Positions 16,797 to 25,874 of a DNA stretch of 56,196 nt are shown one piece after another. The notes beneath the pieces are model-generated. The model was given only the letters and a program-made list of their open reading frames with translations, was not told the origin of the DNA and did no database searches. The stretch lies in the NCBI GenBank assembly GCA_022013675.1, contig JAKLPW010000276.1, forward strand, positions 1-56,196. Reading direction: 5' to 3'. The stretch is from Anaerolineae bacterium (lineage in GTDB: Bacteria > Chloroflexota > Anaerolineae > JAKLPW01). The translations under genes and the position numbers were made by a program. Every line of letters begins with the position of its first letter. The stretch's first letter is position 1.

Positions 16797-16887
16797 CGTA
16801 ACTCCTCGGCGTTTTGTGAATAGAATATGAGAATCCGGAGATCTGGACACAGCAGTGATTTCTGATAGAGCGGGAGGCTGTGAACGA

Positions 16888-17481
16888 GTGAGAATTGGGG
16901 TACTGTCCCTGCAAGGGGCCTTCACTGAGCACATAGCTATGCTACGCGGTCTGGGAGTAGAGGGGACCGAAGTACGACTGCCGGGCCAGCTCAAGGAATT
17001 GGATGGGTTGATTATTCCTGGTGGGGAGAGTACTGCCATTGGCAAATTGGCCGTATCATACGGTCTTCTTGAACCATTAAGGCAAATGGGGCGCAAGGGG
17101 TGGCCTATCTGGGGCACATGCGCTGGTATGATCATGCTTGCGAGCGACATTGGCGGGGATCAGCCTTTGTTGGGCCTGATGGATATCTCCGTTCAGCGCA
17201 ATGCCTTCGGTCGGCAGGTGGACAGTTTCGAGATGGATCTCTCGGTACCAGCTTTGGCAAGCATTGAGCCGGAAAGCCAGCTCGTGGCGTTCAGGGCGGT
17301 TTTCATCAGGGCTCCGCTTATTCAGAGAGTGGGATCTGGGGTGGAAATCTTGGCGCGATTGGATGACGACGCGATTGTGGCTGCACGAGAGGGTAATCTG
17401 CTAGCGACGGCGTTTCATCCAGAGCTGGGCAGCGACGTCAGATTCCATAAGTACTTCTTGGCAATGGTGCGAGAGCGCTAG
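16888..17481 (+). CDS. pdxT: Pyridoxal 5'-phosphate synthase glutaminase subunit PdxT
   Basis: Class I glutamine amidotransferase that feeds ammonia to PdxS. The 197-residue protein has RIGVLSLQGAFTEHIAML at the N-terminus, the oxyanion-hole segment IIPGGESTAIGKL, the nucleophile elbow GTCAGM and the His/Glu of AFHPELGSD. The GTG at 16888 has GGGAGG ten bases upstream; the extension to 16855 is unsupported. The 12-subunit complex with PdxS is known for the family. Confidence 0.95.
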   Translation: MRIGVLSLQGAFTEHIAMLRGLGVEGTEVRLPGQLKELDGLIIPGGESTAIGKLAVSYGLLEPLRQMGRKGWPIWGTCAGMIMLASDIGGDQPLLGLMDISVQRNAFGRQVDSFEMDLSVPALASIEPESQLVAFRAVFIRAPLIQRVGSGVEILARLDDDAIVAAREGNLLATAFHPELGSDVRFHKYFLAMVRER

Positions 17482-17520
17482 ACGCTTGTTTATCGTGGGT
17501 GGGATGAAGGGTGTAGGGCG

Positions 17521-18534
17521 TTGATCAAGCCTTTTGGTCTTCGGGACGTTCTTTTGGTCAGAGATCTCCAGAGAAGAAGCACGATTCTGGATCTGGAGAG
17601 TGCTCTACTGGGGGAATACTCTTCACTGCGACTGGCATTGTTGGCCTACCTGTTTCATCCTGGGGTGGGCGCATTCACTTGTGTGCTGGATTCTAGCGGA
17701 CTAAAGAGATGCGAGAAGGGATTTGTCCAGGTACGCAAAAAGCCCGGATGCCCCGAATGGGATGTGGTCTATATTGCACCTGCTTTGGATGAGGTCGGAG
17801 ATGCTCTGACTATCTGGTATCGGCTTCTGACTGGGATTTCCCTCATCGCCGCTGAGGAGGGGATATTGCGCGTTTTTGCGAGGCCGGTGCGGGATGATCT
17901 GGTGGAGGGAGTGCTGAGGCAGGCTGGTTTCAATGTCTACGCCCGGGAGATGATATACCGAATTGGCGATTCGTCTGTCCCTACATGGCGGCGGGGGGAA
18001 AGATGGCGATCCGCGAGTGAGGACGATCGGGAGGAACTGGGCCATCTCTATAGGAGTGTGACTCCTCATCTGGTGCAACAGGCGGAAGGTAGACACCCAC
18101 AGGAAGGAAACGGATCGCTCTTCGGGCAACTAGGTTTCCCTGGAGAGGAAGCGTACATACTTAGTGGAGATTGCCTGGATGCTTACCTGCGGTTGAGAGG
18201 GGGACCCAAGGGATATTGGATTCAGTTACTTCTACGTGATAGTGGGGACTCTGATATGGCTGAAGTAGTATCAGAGGGTCTTGGCCTGTTGACCGGCCGT
18301 CCACCGCTGCCAGTCTATTGGGCTGTGAGGGGTTATCAGGGATACCTCCCGGCACTGTTGCGAGGTAAGGGGTTTGAGCCTGTGGCAACACGCTCTCTGA
18401 TGGTGAAGCACACCACGGCACGGGTGAAAGTGAAGAAGCACAAGTTGGTGTCCACTCTGGATAAAGGTATCAAGGTCACGCCGGGAGTCTCGCCGAGTGG
18501 AGGGGCTGCAACTCGGCTTGAGAAACGAGTTTAG
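17521..18534 (+). CDS. GNAT-like protein of unknown function
   Basis: A 337-residue protein I cannot assign to a characterised gene. The first ~150 residues and residues ~155-300 both have the alternating helix-strand look of acetyltransferase (GNAT) halves, for example 'EDDREELGHLYRSVTPHLVQQAEGRHP' and 'YWAVRGYQGYLPALLRGKGFEPVATRSLMVKHT', the latter like the last strands of a GNAT fold. A clear acetyl-CoA R/Q-x-x-G-x-G/A loop is missing. The last 35 residues are basic and low-complexity. The TTG start has only a weak SD. It lies 39 bases after pdxT and 34 before the R3H ATPase gene. Location suggests cotranscription, not function. Confidence 0.55.
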   Translation: MIKPFGLRDVLLVRDLQRRSTILDLESALLGEYSSLRLALLAYLFHPGVGAFTCVLDSSGLKRCEKGFVQVRKKPGCPEWDVVYIAPALDEVGDALTIWYRLLTGISLIAAEEGILRVFARPVRDDLVEGVLRQAGFNVYAREMIYRIGDSSVPTWRRGERWRSASEDDREELGHLYRSVTPHLVQQAEGRHPQEGNGSLFGQLGFPGEEAYILSGDCLDAYLRLRGGPKGYWIQLLLRDSGDSDMAEVVSEGLGLLTGRPPLPVYWAVRGYQGYLPALLRGKGFEPVATRSLMVKHTTARVKVKKHKLVSTLDKGIKVTPGVSPSGGAATRLEKRV

Positions 18535-18568
18535 AAGACCGGGTGACCGTGGTTTGAGGTGATCGTAG

Positions 18569-20107
18569 ATGGCGAGGGAGATAACAGATAACATTGATGC
18601 ATTGATTGACGTGCTCCCAGTCACTATAGCCGTTTCATTGCGTGAGGCAGATCGTTTCGAGGATTTGCTGGAGGTTGTTCTTGACTTGGGTCGCTTACCG
18701 GAGGCCCGTTTCACTGACCGTGAGTATGCTCTGGGCCCTGATGAGGTCACTCAGGAGGAGATTGACTACGTAGTTTCCCGTATCGGGAGCTTCGGTGATG
18801 ACAATCGGGCTGGCATCGAGCGTACTTTGCATCGTATATCGGTTATTCGCAACCGCAAGGGTCGTGCCGTGGGCCTCACCTGTCGTGTCGGACGTGCCGT
18901 TTACGGAACCATAGATATCATCCATGACATTGTAGAATCTGGTCAGAGTATCCTTCTGTTGGGACGACCGGGCGTGGGTAAAACAACCATGTTGCGGGAA
19001 GTTGCGCGCGTGTTGGCAGAACACAAGCGAGTGGTTATCGTGGATACTTCAAATGAGATCGGGGGGGACGGTGATATTCCTCATCCCGCCATCGGAAGAT
19101 CTCGTCGGATGCAAGTGGTGACCCCTTCCGCGCAACACGCAGTGATGATTGAGGCGATCGAGAACCATATGCCGGAAGTAATCGTCATTGACGAGATCGG
19201 TACAGAACTGGAAGCGGCTGCGGCCCGGACCATCGCGGAGAGAGGTGTGCAGCTCGTTGGCACGGCTCATGGCAACACGCTGGACAACCTGATGATGAAC
19301 CCTACTCTTTGTGACCTTGTGGGCGGTATCCAGACCGTGACTCTGAGCGATGAGGAGGCTCGGCGTAGGGGCACCCAAAAGTCAGTGCTGGAGCGAAAGG
19401 CTCCCCCCACTTTCGATGTTGTGGTGGAGATCCAGAACTGGAATCAGGTGGCGGCGAGACTTGATGTGGCCATGGATGTGGATGCTATTTTGCGTGGGCG
19501 GGCCATGTCCGCGGAGATACGATATCGTGATTCGTCGGGCAAAGTCATTGTACAAAAGGAGAAAAAGAGGGCAGATACTGACGAGAGCAGAGGGAAGGCT
19601 CTCGCAAAGAAGCGGGTGCCTGCCAATTCAGACATCTTTCGGACGCTGCGAGTGTACCCCTATGGGGCCAGCCAGAGCGGGCTGCGAAGGGCTGGTAGAA
19701 ACCTGAACCTCCCGGTGATCATAGTGGATAACCTGGGCGAGGCAGATATGCTTTTCACGTTGCGTAGCTACTACCAGAAGCGCCCCACTGTCATCAGCGA
19801 TGCGGAGCGTCGGGGAGTGCCGGTATATGTCCTGCGCAGCAACACGGTCCAATCCATGGAAACGTATCTGGCCGATATCTTTGGCTTGGATGTGGAGATG
19901 GACCCTGTGGCTCATGCCATGAAGGAGGCCCAGGAGGCTATCGAGAAGATACTATCAGGTGAGAGAGGTTCGGTAGAGCTATCAGCTCAGAATGCTTATG
20001 TCCGTCGACAGCAGCATGAGTTGGCCAGGGCTGCGGATCTGGTTTCTCGTAGCAAGGGTAAAGAGCCGCGTCGGTGCGTTCGGATTTATGAGAACAAAGG
20101 ATTATGA
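18569..20107 (+). CDS. SpoIIIAA/Ycf45-like AAA ATPase with C-terminal R3H domain
   Basis: A 512-residue nucleic-acid-related ATPase. Residues ~95-290 form a secretion-ATPase-like P-loop domain with Walker A GRPGVGKTT (132-140), Walker B VIVIDEIG and a sensor-like VGTAHGNTLDN, as in SpoIIIAA and plastid Ycf45. A middle region (about 355-430) is followed by an R3H single-stranded nucleic acid binding domain (about 450-505: QEAIEKILSGERGSVELSAQ...). The combination occurs in Chloroflexota, Cyanobacteria and plastids; the biological role is not established. Nothing else here suggests sporulation. Its stop overlaps the tmk start by four bases (ATGA), so the two are coupled. Confidence 0.82.
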   Translation: MAREITDNIDALIDVLPVTIAVSLREADRFEDLLEVVLDLGRLPEARFTDREYALGPDEVTQEEIDYVVSRIGSFGDDNRAGIERTLHRISVIRNRKGRAVGLTCRVGRAVYGTIDIIHDIVESGQSILLLGRPGVGKTTMLREVARVLAEHKRVVIVDTSNEIGGDGDIPHPAIGRSRRMQVVTPSAQHAVMIEAIENHMPEVIVIDEIGTELEAAAARTIAERGVQLVGTAHGNTLDNLMMNPTLCDLVGGIQTVTLSDEEARRRGTQKSVLERKAPPTFDVVVEIQNWNQVAARLDVAMDVDAILRGRAMSAEIRYRDSSGKVIVQKEKKRADTDESRGKALAKKRVPANSDIFRTLRVYPYGASQSGLRRAGRNLNLPVIIVDNLGEADMLFTLRSYYQKRPTVISDAERRGVPVYVLRSNTVQSMETYLADIFGLDVEMDPVAHAMKEAQEAIEKILSGERGSVELSAQNAYVRRQQHELARAADLVSRSKGKEPRRCVRIYENKGL

Positions 20108-20751
20108 GTTTGCTTATAACACTTGAGGGGCCGGACGGAAGCGGAAAGTCTACGCAGATCCAGTTATTGTATCGGTGTCTGGAGGAACAAGGCCACTCGG
20201 TGCTACTCAGCAGGGAACCGGGAGGCACTCCTATCGGAGAGCAGATACGAGCGGTGCTTCACGACGTCAGAAACACTGCGATGCTGCCTAACACGGAAAT
20301 CCTCCTTTACTCGGCTTCTCGTGCACAACATGTTGGTCAAGTCATTAGGCCCGCTCTGGAGAGAGGCGAAATGGTACTCTGTGATCGATATGCAGAATCC
20401 ACAATGGCGTACCAGGGGTGGGGTCATGGTTTGGACATCGAATTGCTGCGCACTATCACGGTTTTCGCTACGGGGGGGCTGAGGCCAGATCTAATCATCT
20501 ACTTGGATATTAATGTTGTAGAAGGGCTTCGACGGAAACTAGACGCTTTCGAGTCGGGTACGGCAGAATGGAACCGAATGGATCAGAAAGCACAGGCTTT
20601 CCATGAGCGGGTAAGGCGGGGTTACCTCATGATGGCCTCGCAAGAGCCAGAAAAATGGCTAGTCTTGGATGGAACCCGCTCGATAGCCGACATTCACCAG
20701 AAGATCGTTGACCGGGTGAGGCTTCTTTTAGCAGGGAACAGGAGGGACTGA
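20104..20751 (+). CDS. tmk: Thymidylate kinase
   Basis: Phosphorylates dTMP to dTDP. The 215-residue enzyme has P-loop EGPDGSGKST, SREPGGTPIGEQIR, the DR(Y/H) motif in CDRYAESTMAYQG and PDLIIYLDI. The lid stretch (about 144-165) is shorter in basic residues than in the E. coli type. Start and stop both overlap neighbours (ATGA with the ATPase gene, TGATG with the next gene), so translation is coupled. In Bacillus, tmk is also followed by the DarA/YaaQ gene, the same order as here. Confidence 0.95.
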   Translation: MSLLITLEGPDGSGKSTQIQLLYRCLEEQGHSVLLSREPGGTPIGEQIRAVLHDVRNTAMLPNTEILLYSASRAQHVGQVIRPALERGEMVLCDRYAESTMAYQGWGHGLDIELLRTITVFATGGLRPDLIIYLDINVVEGLRRKLDAFESGTAEWNRMDQKAQAFHERVRRGYLMMASQEPEKWLVLDGTRSIADIHQKIVDRVRLLLAGNRRD

Positions 20752-21080
20752 TGAAGCTAATCGTGAGTATCGTTCATAGGGATGACGCTGATCAGTTACT
20801 GAGGGCGCTGCAGCGAGAAGGGTATCAATCCACCAAAATCAGCACAACCGGGGGTTTTCTAAGAGCAGGCAATAGTACTATCCTAATCGGTACGGAAGAG
20901 AGCCTTCTAGAGGGAGCGCTCAAAACGATTAGAGAGAACTGTCATGTCCGAACAGAGTACGTGAATCCGCTGCCGCCCGTAATGGAACCGGGAGAGTTGT
21001 ATATTCCAAGACCTGTGGAAGTGCAGGTCGGTGGAGCCACGGTCTTTGTGATGGATGTGGATCGGTGGGAGAAGTTCTAG
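20751..21080 (+). CDS. Cyclic-di-AMP receptor-like protein (DarA/PstA family, PII-like)
   Basis: A 109-residue PII-like protein of the DUF970/YaaQ/DarA family. The start MKLIVSIVHRDDADQLLRAL and the block ISTTGGFLRAGNSTILIG, containing the nucleotide-contact loop 'T-GGFL--GN-T', are diagnostic. Firmicute members bind cyclic di-AMP. Binding here is inferred, and no diadenylate cyclase is in the window. The ATG overlaps the tmk stop by one base. The tmk-darA order matches Bacillus, supporting orthology. Confidence 0.82.
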   Translation: MKLIVSIVHRDDADQLLRALQREGYQSTKISTTGGFLRAGNSTILIGTEESLLEGALKTIRENCHVRTEYVNPLPPVMEPGELYIPRPVEVQVGGATVFVMDVDRWEKF

Positions 21081-21112
21081 GAATTGAAGGGACGAATCTC
21101 CTGCCCCAAGGT

Positions 21113-21493
21113 TCACAGATCCTCTGGGGGAATGTCTAGCTCAGGCATGGTGGACTCAATTTCCTCGGGTGTTTGGCCTGCTTCGAGGCGATCAGCTACC
21201 TCCGCAAACTCCGCGCTCAGATGTTCTCCCATTTCAGCGCTCATGCGCCGCATCCAGTGGCCAATAGTGCGAGGATTGTTTTCATCTATGTCCGATAATG
21301 TGCTCATGTCTGCCAACGATTCCAGTCTGGCCTCTTCTGATCGCACCACAGCAACACGGGAAATGAGCCTGCGCAGGTCTTGACTCCCACAGTGGGGGCA
21401 CCGAGGGGTTGTCATCTGCATCTTGGAGATACTCCTGACAAGAATCGATATTTGCTCGTGGCACGCGCTGCAGCGATACTCATAGATGGGCAT
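21113..21493 (-). CDS. FmdB-type zinc-ribbon protein
   Basis: A 126-residue protein. The first ~45 residues form the FmdB/CxxC zinc ribbon: MPIYEYRCSACHEQ...PRCPHCGSQDLRRLISRV, with two CxxC pairs. The acidic C-terminal half (about 60-126) has no match I know and looks helical. FmdB proteins are described as putative regulators with little direct evidence. The ATG at 21493 has GAGGAGG seven bases upstream. It is transcribed alone from the promoter at 21526-21554, convergent with the tmk operon. Confidence 0.8.
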   Translation of the reverse strand: MPIYEYRCSACHEQISILVRSISKMQMTTPRCPHCGSQDLRRLISRVAVVRSEEARLESLADMSTLSDIDENNPRTIGHWMRRMSAEMGEHLSAEFAEVADRLEAGQTPEEIESTMPELDIPPEDL

Positions 21494-21525
21494 TTTGGTT
21501 ATCCTCCTCATCAGTGACAGATAGC

Positions 21526-21554
21526 ATTATAGCCCGGAATGGAATGATGATCAA
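21526..21554 (-). promoter_or_regulatory. Sigma-A promoter of the FmdB-like gene
   Basis: On the minus strand TTGATC (21549-21554), 17 bases, TATAAT (21526-21531); predicted start near 21519, about 26 nt before the ATG. Confidence 0.7.
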
Positions 21555-21595
21555 ACTTGCGACATCGATCGTTTGTGCAACGAGGAGAGTGGTCT

Positions 21596-22216
21596 ATGAC
21601 CGAAGATCCATATGAACGAAAGGTCAATCCATTATTAGTGGTGATATCGGGGGCTTCCGCAGTTGGAAAAGATGCGGTGATCCGGCGTATGGAGGAGCTC
21701 GGTCACCCGTTTTGTTTTGTGGTGACTGCTACTACTCGAAATCGGCGCGAGGGAGAGATTGATGGTAGAGACTATTTATTCTTGACCGAGTACGAGTTCC
21801 TGCGCATGATCAAGCAGAACGAGTTCTTGGAACATGCCCTCGTATATGGACACTATAAGGGTATTCCTAAGCTGCATGTCAGGGATGCCTTAGCAGGTGG
21901 GCAGGATGTCGTAATGCGGGTGGATGTTCAAGGTGCGGCTACTATACGACATCTTGTGCCGCAGGCCGTGCTCATTTTCCTGACAACTTTCTCCGAGGAA
22001 GAACTCATCGGTAGATTGAAGACGAGAGGTACTGAATCCATGGAAGAGCTGTCTCTACGCATGAAGATGATACGCGAGGAGATGAAGAGGCGGGATGAGT
22101 TCGACTACATCGTGGTTAATGCGAATGGTATGCTGGATGATGCCGTCGAGGAGATCGTTTGCATCATTCGCGCCGAGAAATGCCGTGTTCACCAGCGTCC
22201 CGAGGTGGAGTTATAA
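21596..22216 (+). CDS. gmk: Guanylate kinase
   Basis: Phosphorylates GMP to GDP. This 206-residue protein has the guanylate kinase core: VVISGASAVGKDAVIRRM (P-loop variant), TATTRNRREGEIDGRDYLFL (GMP-binding segment), EFLEHALVYGHYKGIP, and the lid EELIGRLKTRGTES. The P-loop ends GKD instead of GKS/GKG. The ATG at 21596 has GGAG nine bases upstream; the ORF beginning at 21557 has no SD. In Firmicutes gmk also lies a few genes upstream of priA, as here. Confidence 0.93.
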   Translation: MTEDPYERKVNPLLVVISGASAVGKDAVIRRMEELGHPFCFVVTATTRNRREGEIDGRDYLFLTEYEFLRMIKQNEFLEHALVYGHYKGIPKLHVRDALAGGQDVVMRVDVQGAATIRHLVPQAVLIFLTTFSEEELIGRLKTRGTESMEELSLRMKMIREEMKRRDEFDYIVVNANGMLDDAVEEIVCIIRAEKCRVHQRPEVEL

Positions 22217-22320
22217 GCACCGGTAGTAATCGAGTGAATATGGCGAAGGTGTTTGTGCCAGAGTTAGGTGCTGAAGAGCGATTTTGAACTGGAAGCACGT
22301 GCTTGCGCAGGAGGTGCGTA

Positions 22321-23151
22321 ATGGTTGGCGGTGGCCGCATTCGCCGTTCTGTGATTGCTGGAAGTTGGTACCCGGGAACGGTTGATGTACTAGAGGGTAC
22401 AATAACACGCTACCTGGGCAATGTTGAACCGATGGGGTTGACGGGAGAACTGCTGGGTCTCATCGTTCCCCACGCCGGCTATGTCTACTCGGGGCAGGTG
22501 GCGGCTCATGCCTATAGGCAACTTGAAGGCATTTCTTTTGATCGCGTGGTGGTTGTTTCTCCTGTTCATCGGATGTTTGTAGGGCAGTATGGGGTAGTCG
22601 ACGCAGACTACTACGAAACCCCCCTTGGTTTGGTGGAGATCGACGCGCTGTGGGTGGATGCCTTGGCCGGCATGGTGACTGTGAATCAAGTATTGCGGGA
22701 CAGCGAGCATTCGCTAGAGATTCAACTTCCATTCCTTCAGCATATGCTGGGGGAGTTCAAACTCCTGCCGATCATGATGGGGGATCAGTCACTGGAGAGT
22801 TGTCGCATATTGGCGGAAGCTCTGGTGAGGGTCATGGGCGACGAACGAGCACTACTTGTGGCCAGTACTGATTTATCGCATTTCTATCGATATTCAATGG
22901 CCTTACAACTCGACGGTGTGGTTCAGAAGCACGTGCAGGAGTTCGACCCGGAGGGATTGGCTAGCGCCCTGGCAGCCCACAGATGTGAGGCTTGTGGGGG
23001 CGGCCCCATGGTGACGGTGATGCTGGCAGCTCGTTCAATGGGAGATAGCAAGGCCGTCGTGTTGAAGTACGCCAACTCTGGCGATGTGACCGGAGATCAT
23101 TCTCAGGTGGTGGGTTACTTGGCTGCTGCGATATGCAGGAGTTCTGGATGA
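22321..23151 (+). CDS. MEMO1 family protein (AmmeMemoRadiSam system protein B type)
   Basis: A 276-residue MEMO-fold protein, related to class III extradiol dioxygenases. Signatures are RRSVIAGSWYPG at the N-terminus, LIVPHAGYVYSGQVAAHAY, VVVSPVHR, DSEHSLEIQLPFLQHM, STDLSHFY and CGGGPMVTVM. In many genomes the MEMO gene accompanies an AMMECR1 domain and a radical-SAM enzyme; neither is visible here. Enzyme activity for bacterial members is unproven. The ATG at 22321 has a perfect AGGAGGT five bases upstream. It sits between gmk and priA. Confidence 0.88.
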   Translation: MVGGGRIRRSVIAGSWYPGTVDVLEGTITRYLGNVEPMGLTGELLGLIVPHAGYVYSGQVAAHAYRQLEGISFDRVVVVSPVHRMFVGQYGVVDADYYETPLGLVEIDALWVDALAGMVTVNQVLRDSEHSLEIQLPFLQHMLGEFKLLPIMMGDQSLESCRILAEALVRVMGDERALLVASTDLSHFYRYSMALQLDGVVQKHVQEFDPEGLASALAAHRCEACGGGPMVTVMLAARSMGDSKAVVLKYANSGDVTGDHSQVVGYLAAAICRSSG

Positions 23152-23178
23152 GCCTGGGTTGTCATACTCGTTCTCAAG

Positions 23179-23204
23179 CCTCATCCTGAGGCCTCGTCCT
23201 GAGG
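23179..23204. repeat. Tandem 13-bp palindromic repeat
   Basis: Two adjoining copies of CCTCRTCCTGAGG, followed by a partial CCTCAG. Each copy is an inverted repeat (CCTCA/TGAGG around TCC), and neighbouring halves (GAGGCCTC) also form palindromes. It lies in the 108-base gap between the MEMO gene and priA. It could be a small extragenic repeat or a weak RNA hairpin. Confidence 0.5.
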
Positions 23205-23259
23205 CCTCAGCGCGGGTTCTCGGTAACGGGTAGGATTGCCTACTCGGGAGGACGGTTTT

Positions 23260-25854
23260 GTGTCTGTCCAATGGGCTGATGAGTCGTGTCGAGAGAAAAG
23301 GTTTGCAGAAGTCGTCGTCAGGACGCCGCTGGGACGTAAGCTTACTTCCCAGCGGTCGGACGACGCAATCCAGAGCGAGGACTTGCTGCATCGGACATTT
23401 CATTATTTGATTCCGGTATCCTTGCGCGCTCAGGTATCTGTGGGACATCTTGTGTGGGTACCGTTTGGTACGCGCCATTTGCAGGGTGTAGTGGTAGGCC
23501 TGAGCGATGTCTCACCGGTGGCGGAAACCAAGGAGATAGCGCAGCTCCTTTTCCCCTATCCGCTTCTATCGCCAGAACGGATTAAGCTTGCTTACTGGAT
23601 GAGTGAGCGGTATCTTGCCCCTCTACATCAAACGATATGGTTGATGCTTCCTGCTGGTTTAGGGCAGGAGACGGAGACTTGTGTCGAGATAGCCGAGGCG
23701 GCCCACCTGCATGGTGATTGTACACCAGAGCAGCGCAAAGTATTAGAGTTCCTCTCGACACGGGGGCGAGTCACTACTCATCAGTTGGCGCGAGGTGTCG
23801 GTATTTCGAATTGGCGGGCGGTTTTAGCTGGTCTCGTCCGCAGGGGGATGGCGCGGACGTGGCAAGAGATTAAACCACCGCGGGTTCGCCGCGAGGTTGA
23901 AGCCTTCGTTCGCCTGACTCAGTATCCTAACGAAGGAGTGTGGCGTGCTCTGAATCGAGCGCCCAAACAGCGAGCGGTAGTAGAGTATCTGGCCGAGCAG
24001 CCTGCTGGATCTTGGACTCCCGTGCGAATGCTTTCTGAGGCGGTGCTAGCAAGTAGTGCGATAGTCAATGCCTTACAGGCAAAAGGGTTCATCGAGAAGG
24101 ATCGAAGAGATGTCTGGCGGGACCCTCTGGCAGGACGGGAGTTCGTGGCTACGGAAGCACCGAGGTTGATGCCAGATCAGAATCTAGTATGGGAGAGGAT
24201 TCGGCGGGGTCTTGATGATGGAGGTGGAGTCTATCTACTGCACGGCGTGACCGGCAGTGGAAAGACGGAGATCTATCTGCGAGCATTGGGACACGTGTTG
24301 CAGCGCGGACAGGGGGGCATTATCCTGGTCCCGGAGATAGCTCTGACGCCGCAGACTATTAGGCGTTTTGCCGCCCGGTATCGGGATCATTTGGCTGTTC
24401 AACACAGCAAACTCTCCCCAGGAGAGAGGTATGATCAGTGGGAACGGGTGAGACAGGCATTGGCCGATGTGGTCATCGGTCCTCGTTCGGCCCTATTCGC
24501 ACCGGTGAACAACCTTGGGCTCATAGTGCTGGCTGAGGAACATGAATCATCGTACAAGCAAGAGAACGCTCCACGTTACCACGCGAGGGATGTGGCTGTC
24601 AAGCTGGGAGAGCTGACGGGCGCAACGGTAGTGCTAGGAAGCGCGACACCAGCGCTGGAGTCCTACTATCGCGCCCAGAGGGGAGAGTATTCTGTTCTAA
24701 GGCTTCCCAGGCGCATTATGGGACATCGCAAACGGGTGGAAGCACAGGTGATGCGACATGGCATTGGTCGAGAACGTACGCGGGTTAAGGGGGTGGGCGT
24801 TGGATACGAGGACGCCGTGTACATGGAACTCCCGACTGTGCAGATCGTAGATCTGCGCCAGGAACTGCGTGCGGGCAATCATAGCATATTCAGTCGAGCA
24901 CTCCAACGTGCGATGCAGATGGCTCTTGATTCGCAACAACAGATCATCTTGTTCTTGAACCGGAGAGGGTCGGCGACATTTGTTATGTGCCGTGATTGCG
25001 GGAATGTGATCAAGTGCACACGGTGCGAAGTTCCTATGACCTATCATGGGGCGCGGGAGCAATTGATATGCCATCACTGCAACTGTCGTGCGCCGGTGCC
25101 AGGCACATGTCCCGAGTGCGCGAGCAAAAGAGTTAAGTTTTTTGGCGTAGGCACTCAGCGAGTGGAAAAGGCTGTTGGGGATCTGTTTCCTGATGCACGG
25201 ATTCTGCGATGGGATCGGGACGTCACGGGGCACAAAGGAGCCCACGAAGACCTCTTGCAGGCCTTTATTCATCATGAAGCGGATATTCTGATCGGTACCC
25301 AGATGATTGCGAAGGGATTGGATCTGCCTCTGGTTACTCTGGTGGGCGTTATCACTGCCGACACGGTGTTGAACCTTCCAGATTTTCGTGCTGGCGAGCG
25401 GACCTTCCAACTTCTAACTCAAGTTGCAGGTCGGGCAGGGCGGAGCATCCTGGGGGGTAAGGTCATCATTCAAAGCTACACACCCCAGCACTATGCGATC
25501 CAGGCAGCTAGTCAGCATGACTATGAGGCTTTCTACCGGCGTGAGATCGCGTTTCGCCGTGAGCAATGGTATCCTCCCCTTAGTCAACTCGTGAAGCTGG
25601 TCTATCTGGATAATAATCGCGTCAAGTGTCAGGATGAGACTCTGAGAGTGCATCGCATGTTGAGTAATCGAATTGAGCGGCTCGGTATGCCGGAAGTGGA
25701 GCTCATTGGCCCGGCACCGTGCTTCTTCGGGCGCACGAGAGGAAAATACCGGTGGCAGATCATAGTGCGTGGGGCAGAGCCTGGCAGGGTCGTTTCCGGT
25801 CTTTCGCTGATGCCAGGATGGCGGGTAGATGTGGATCCTGTAAGTGTGTTATAA
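23260..25854 (+). CDS. priA: Primosomal helicase PriA with an altered Walker B motif
   Basis: PriA restarts stalled replication forks by loading the helicase at D-loops. The 864-residue protein has the N-terminal DNA-binding part, Walker A GVTGSGKTE (329-337), ILVPEIALTPQ, VVIGPRSALFAP, GSATPALESY, and the eight-cysteine zinc region CRDCG...CTRC...CHHC...CPEC. Later motifs are ILIGTQMIAKGLDLPLVTLV and QVAGRAGR. The Walker B box, normally DEEH, reads AEEH (425-428; GCT at 24532-24534), so the magnesium-coordinating Asp is Ala. Everything else looks functional. The GTG at 23260 follows GGGAGG by eight bases; an upstream TTG at 23236 has no SD. Confidence 0.92.
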   Translation: MSVQWADESCREKRFAEVVVRTPLGRKLTSQRSDDAIQSEDLLHRTFHYLIPVSLRAQVSVGHLVWVPFGTRHLQGVVVGLSDVSPVAETKEIAQLLFPYPLLSPERIKLAYWMSERYLAPLHQTIWLMLPAGLGQETETCVEIAEAAHLHGDCTPEQRKVLEFLSTRGRVTTHQLARGVGISNWRAVLAGLVRRGMARTWQEIKPPRVRREVEAFVRLTQYPNEGVWRALNRAPKQRAVVEYLAEQPAGSWTPVRMLSEAVLASSAIVNALQAKGFIEKDRRDVWRDPLAGREFVATEAPRLMPDQNLVWERIRRGLDDGGGVYLLHGVTGSGKTEIYLRALGHVLQRGQGGIILVPEIALTPQTIRRFAARYRDHLAVQHSKLSPGERYDQWERVRQALADVVIGPRSALFAPVNNLGLIVLAEEHESSYKQENAPRYHARDVAVKLGELTGATVVLGSATPALESYYRAQRGEYSVLRLPRRIMGHRKRVEAQVMRHGIGRERTRVKGVGVGYEDAVYMELPTVQIVDLRQELRAGNHSIFSRALQRAMQMALDSQQQIILFLNRRGSATFVMCRDCGNVIKCTRCEVPMTYHGAREQLICHHCNCRAPVPGTCPECASKRVKFFGVGTQRVEKAVGDLFPDARILRWDRDVTGHKGAHEDLLQAFIHHEADILIGTQMIAKGLDLPLVTLVGVITADTVLNLPDFRAGERTFQLLTQVAGRAGRSILGGKVIIQSYTPQHYAIQAASQHDYEAFYRREIAFRREQWYPPLSQLVKLVYLDNNRVKCQDETLRVHRMLSNRIERLGMPEVELIGPAPCFFGRTRGKYRWQIIVRGAEPGRVVSGLSLMPGWRVDVDPVSVL

Positions 25855-25874
25855 GCGTGTGCTATAAGCAAGAT

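Noticed and set aside
18569-20107. Evidence for endospore formation from the SpoIIIAA-like ATPase
   Set aside because: The R3H-fused form occurs in non-sporulating Cyanobacteria and plastids, and no other sporulation gene is present.
23179-23210. CRISPR-like array
   Set aside because: Only two 13-bp units directly adjoin, without spacers; no cas genes are in the window.
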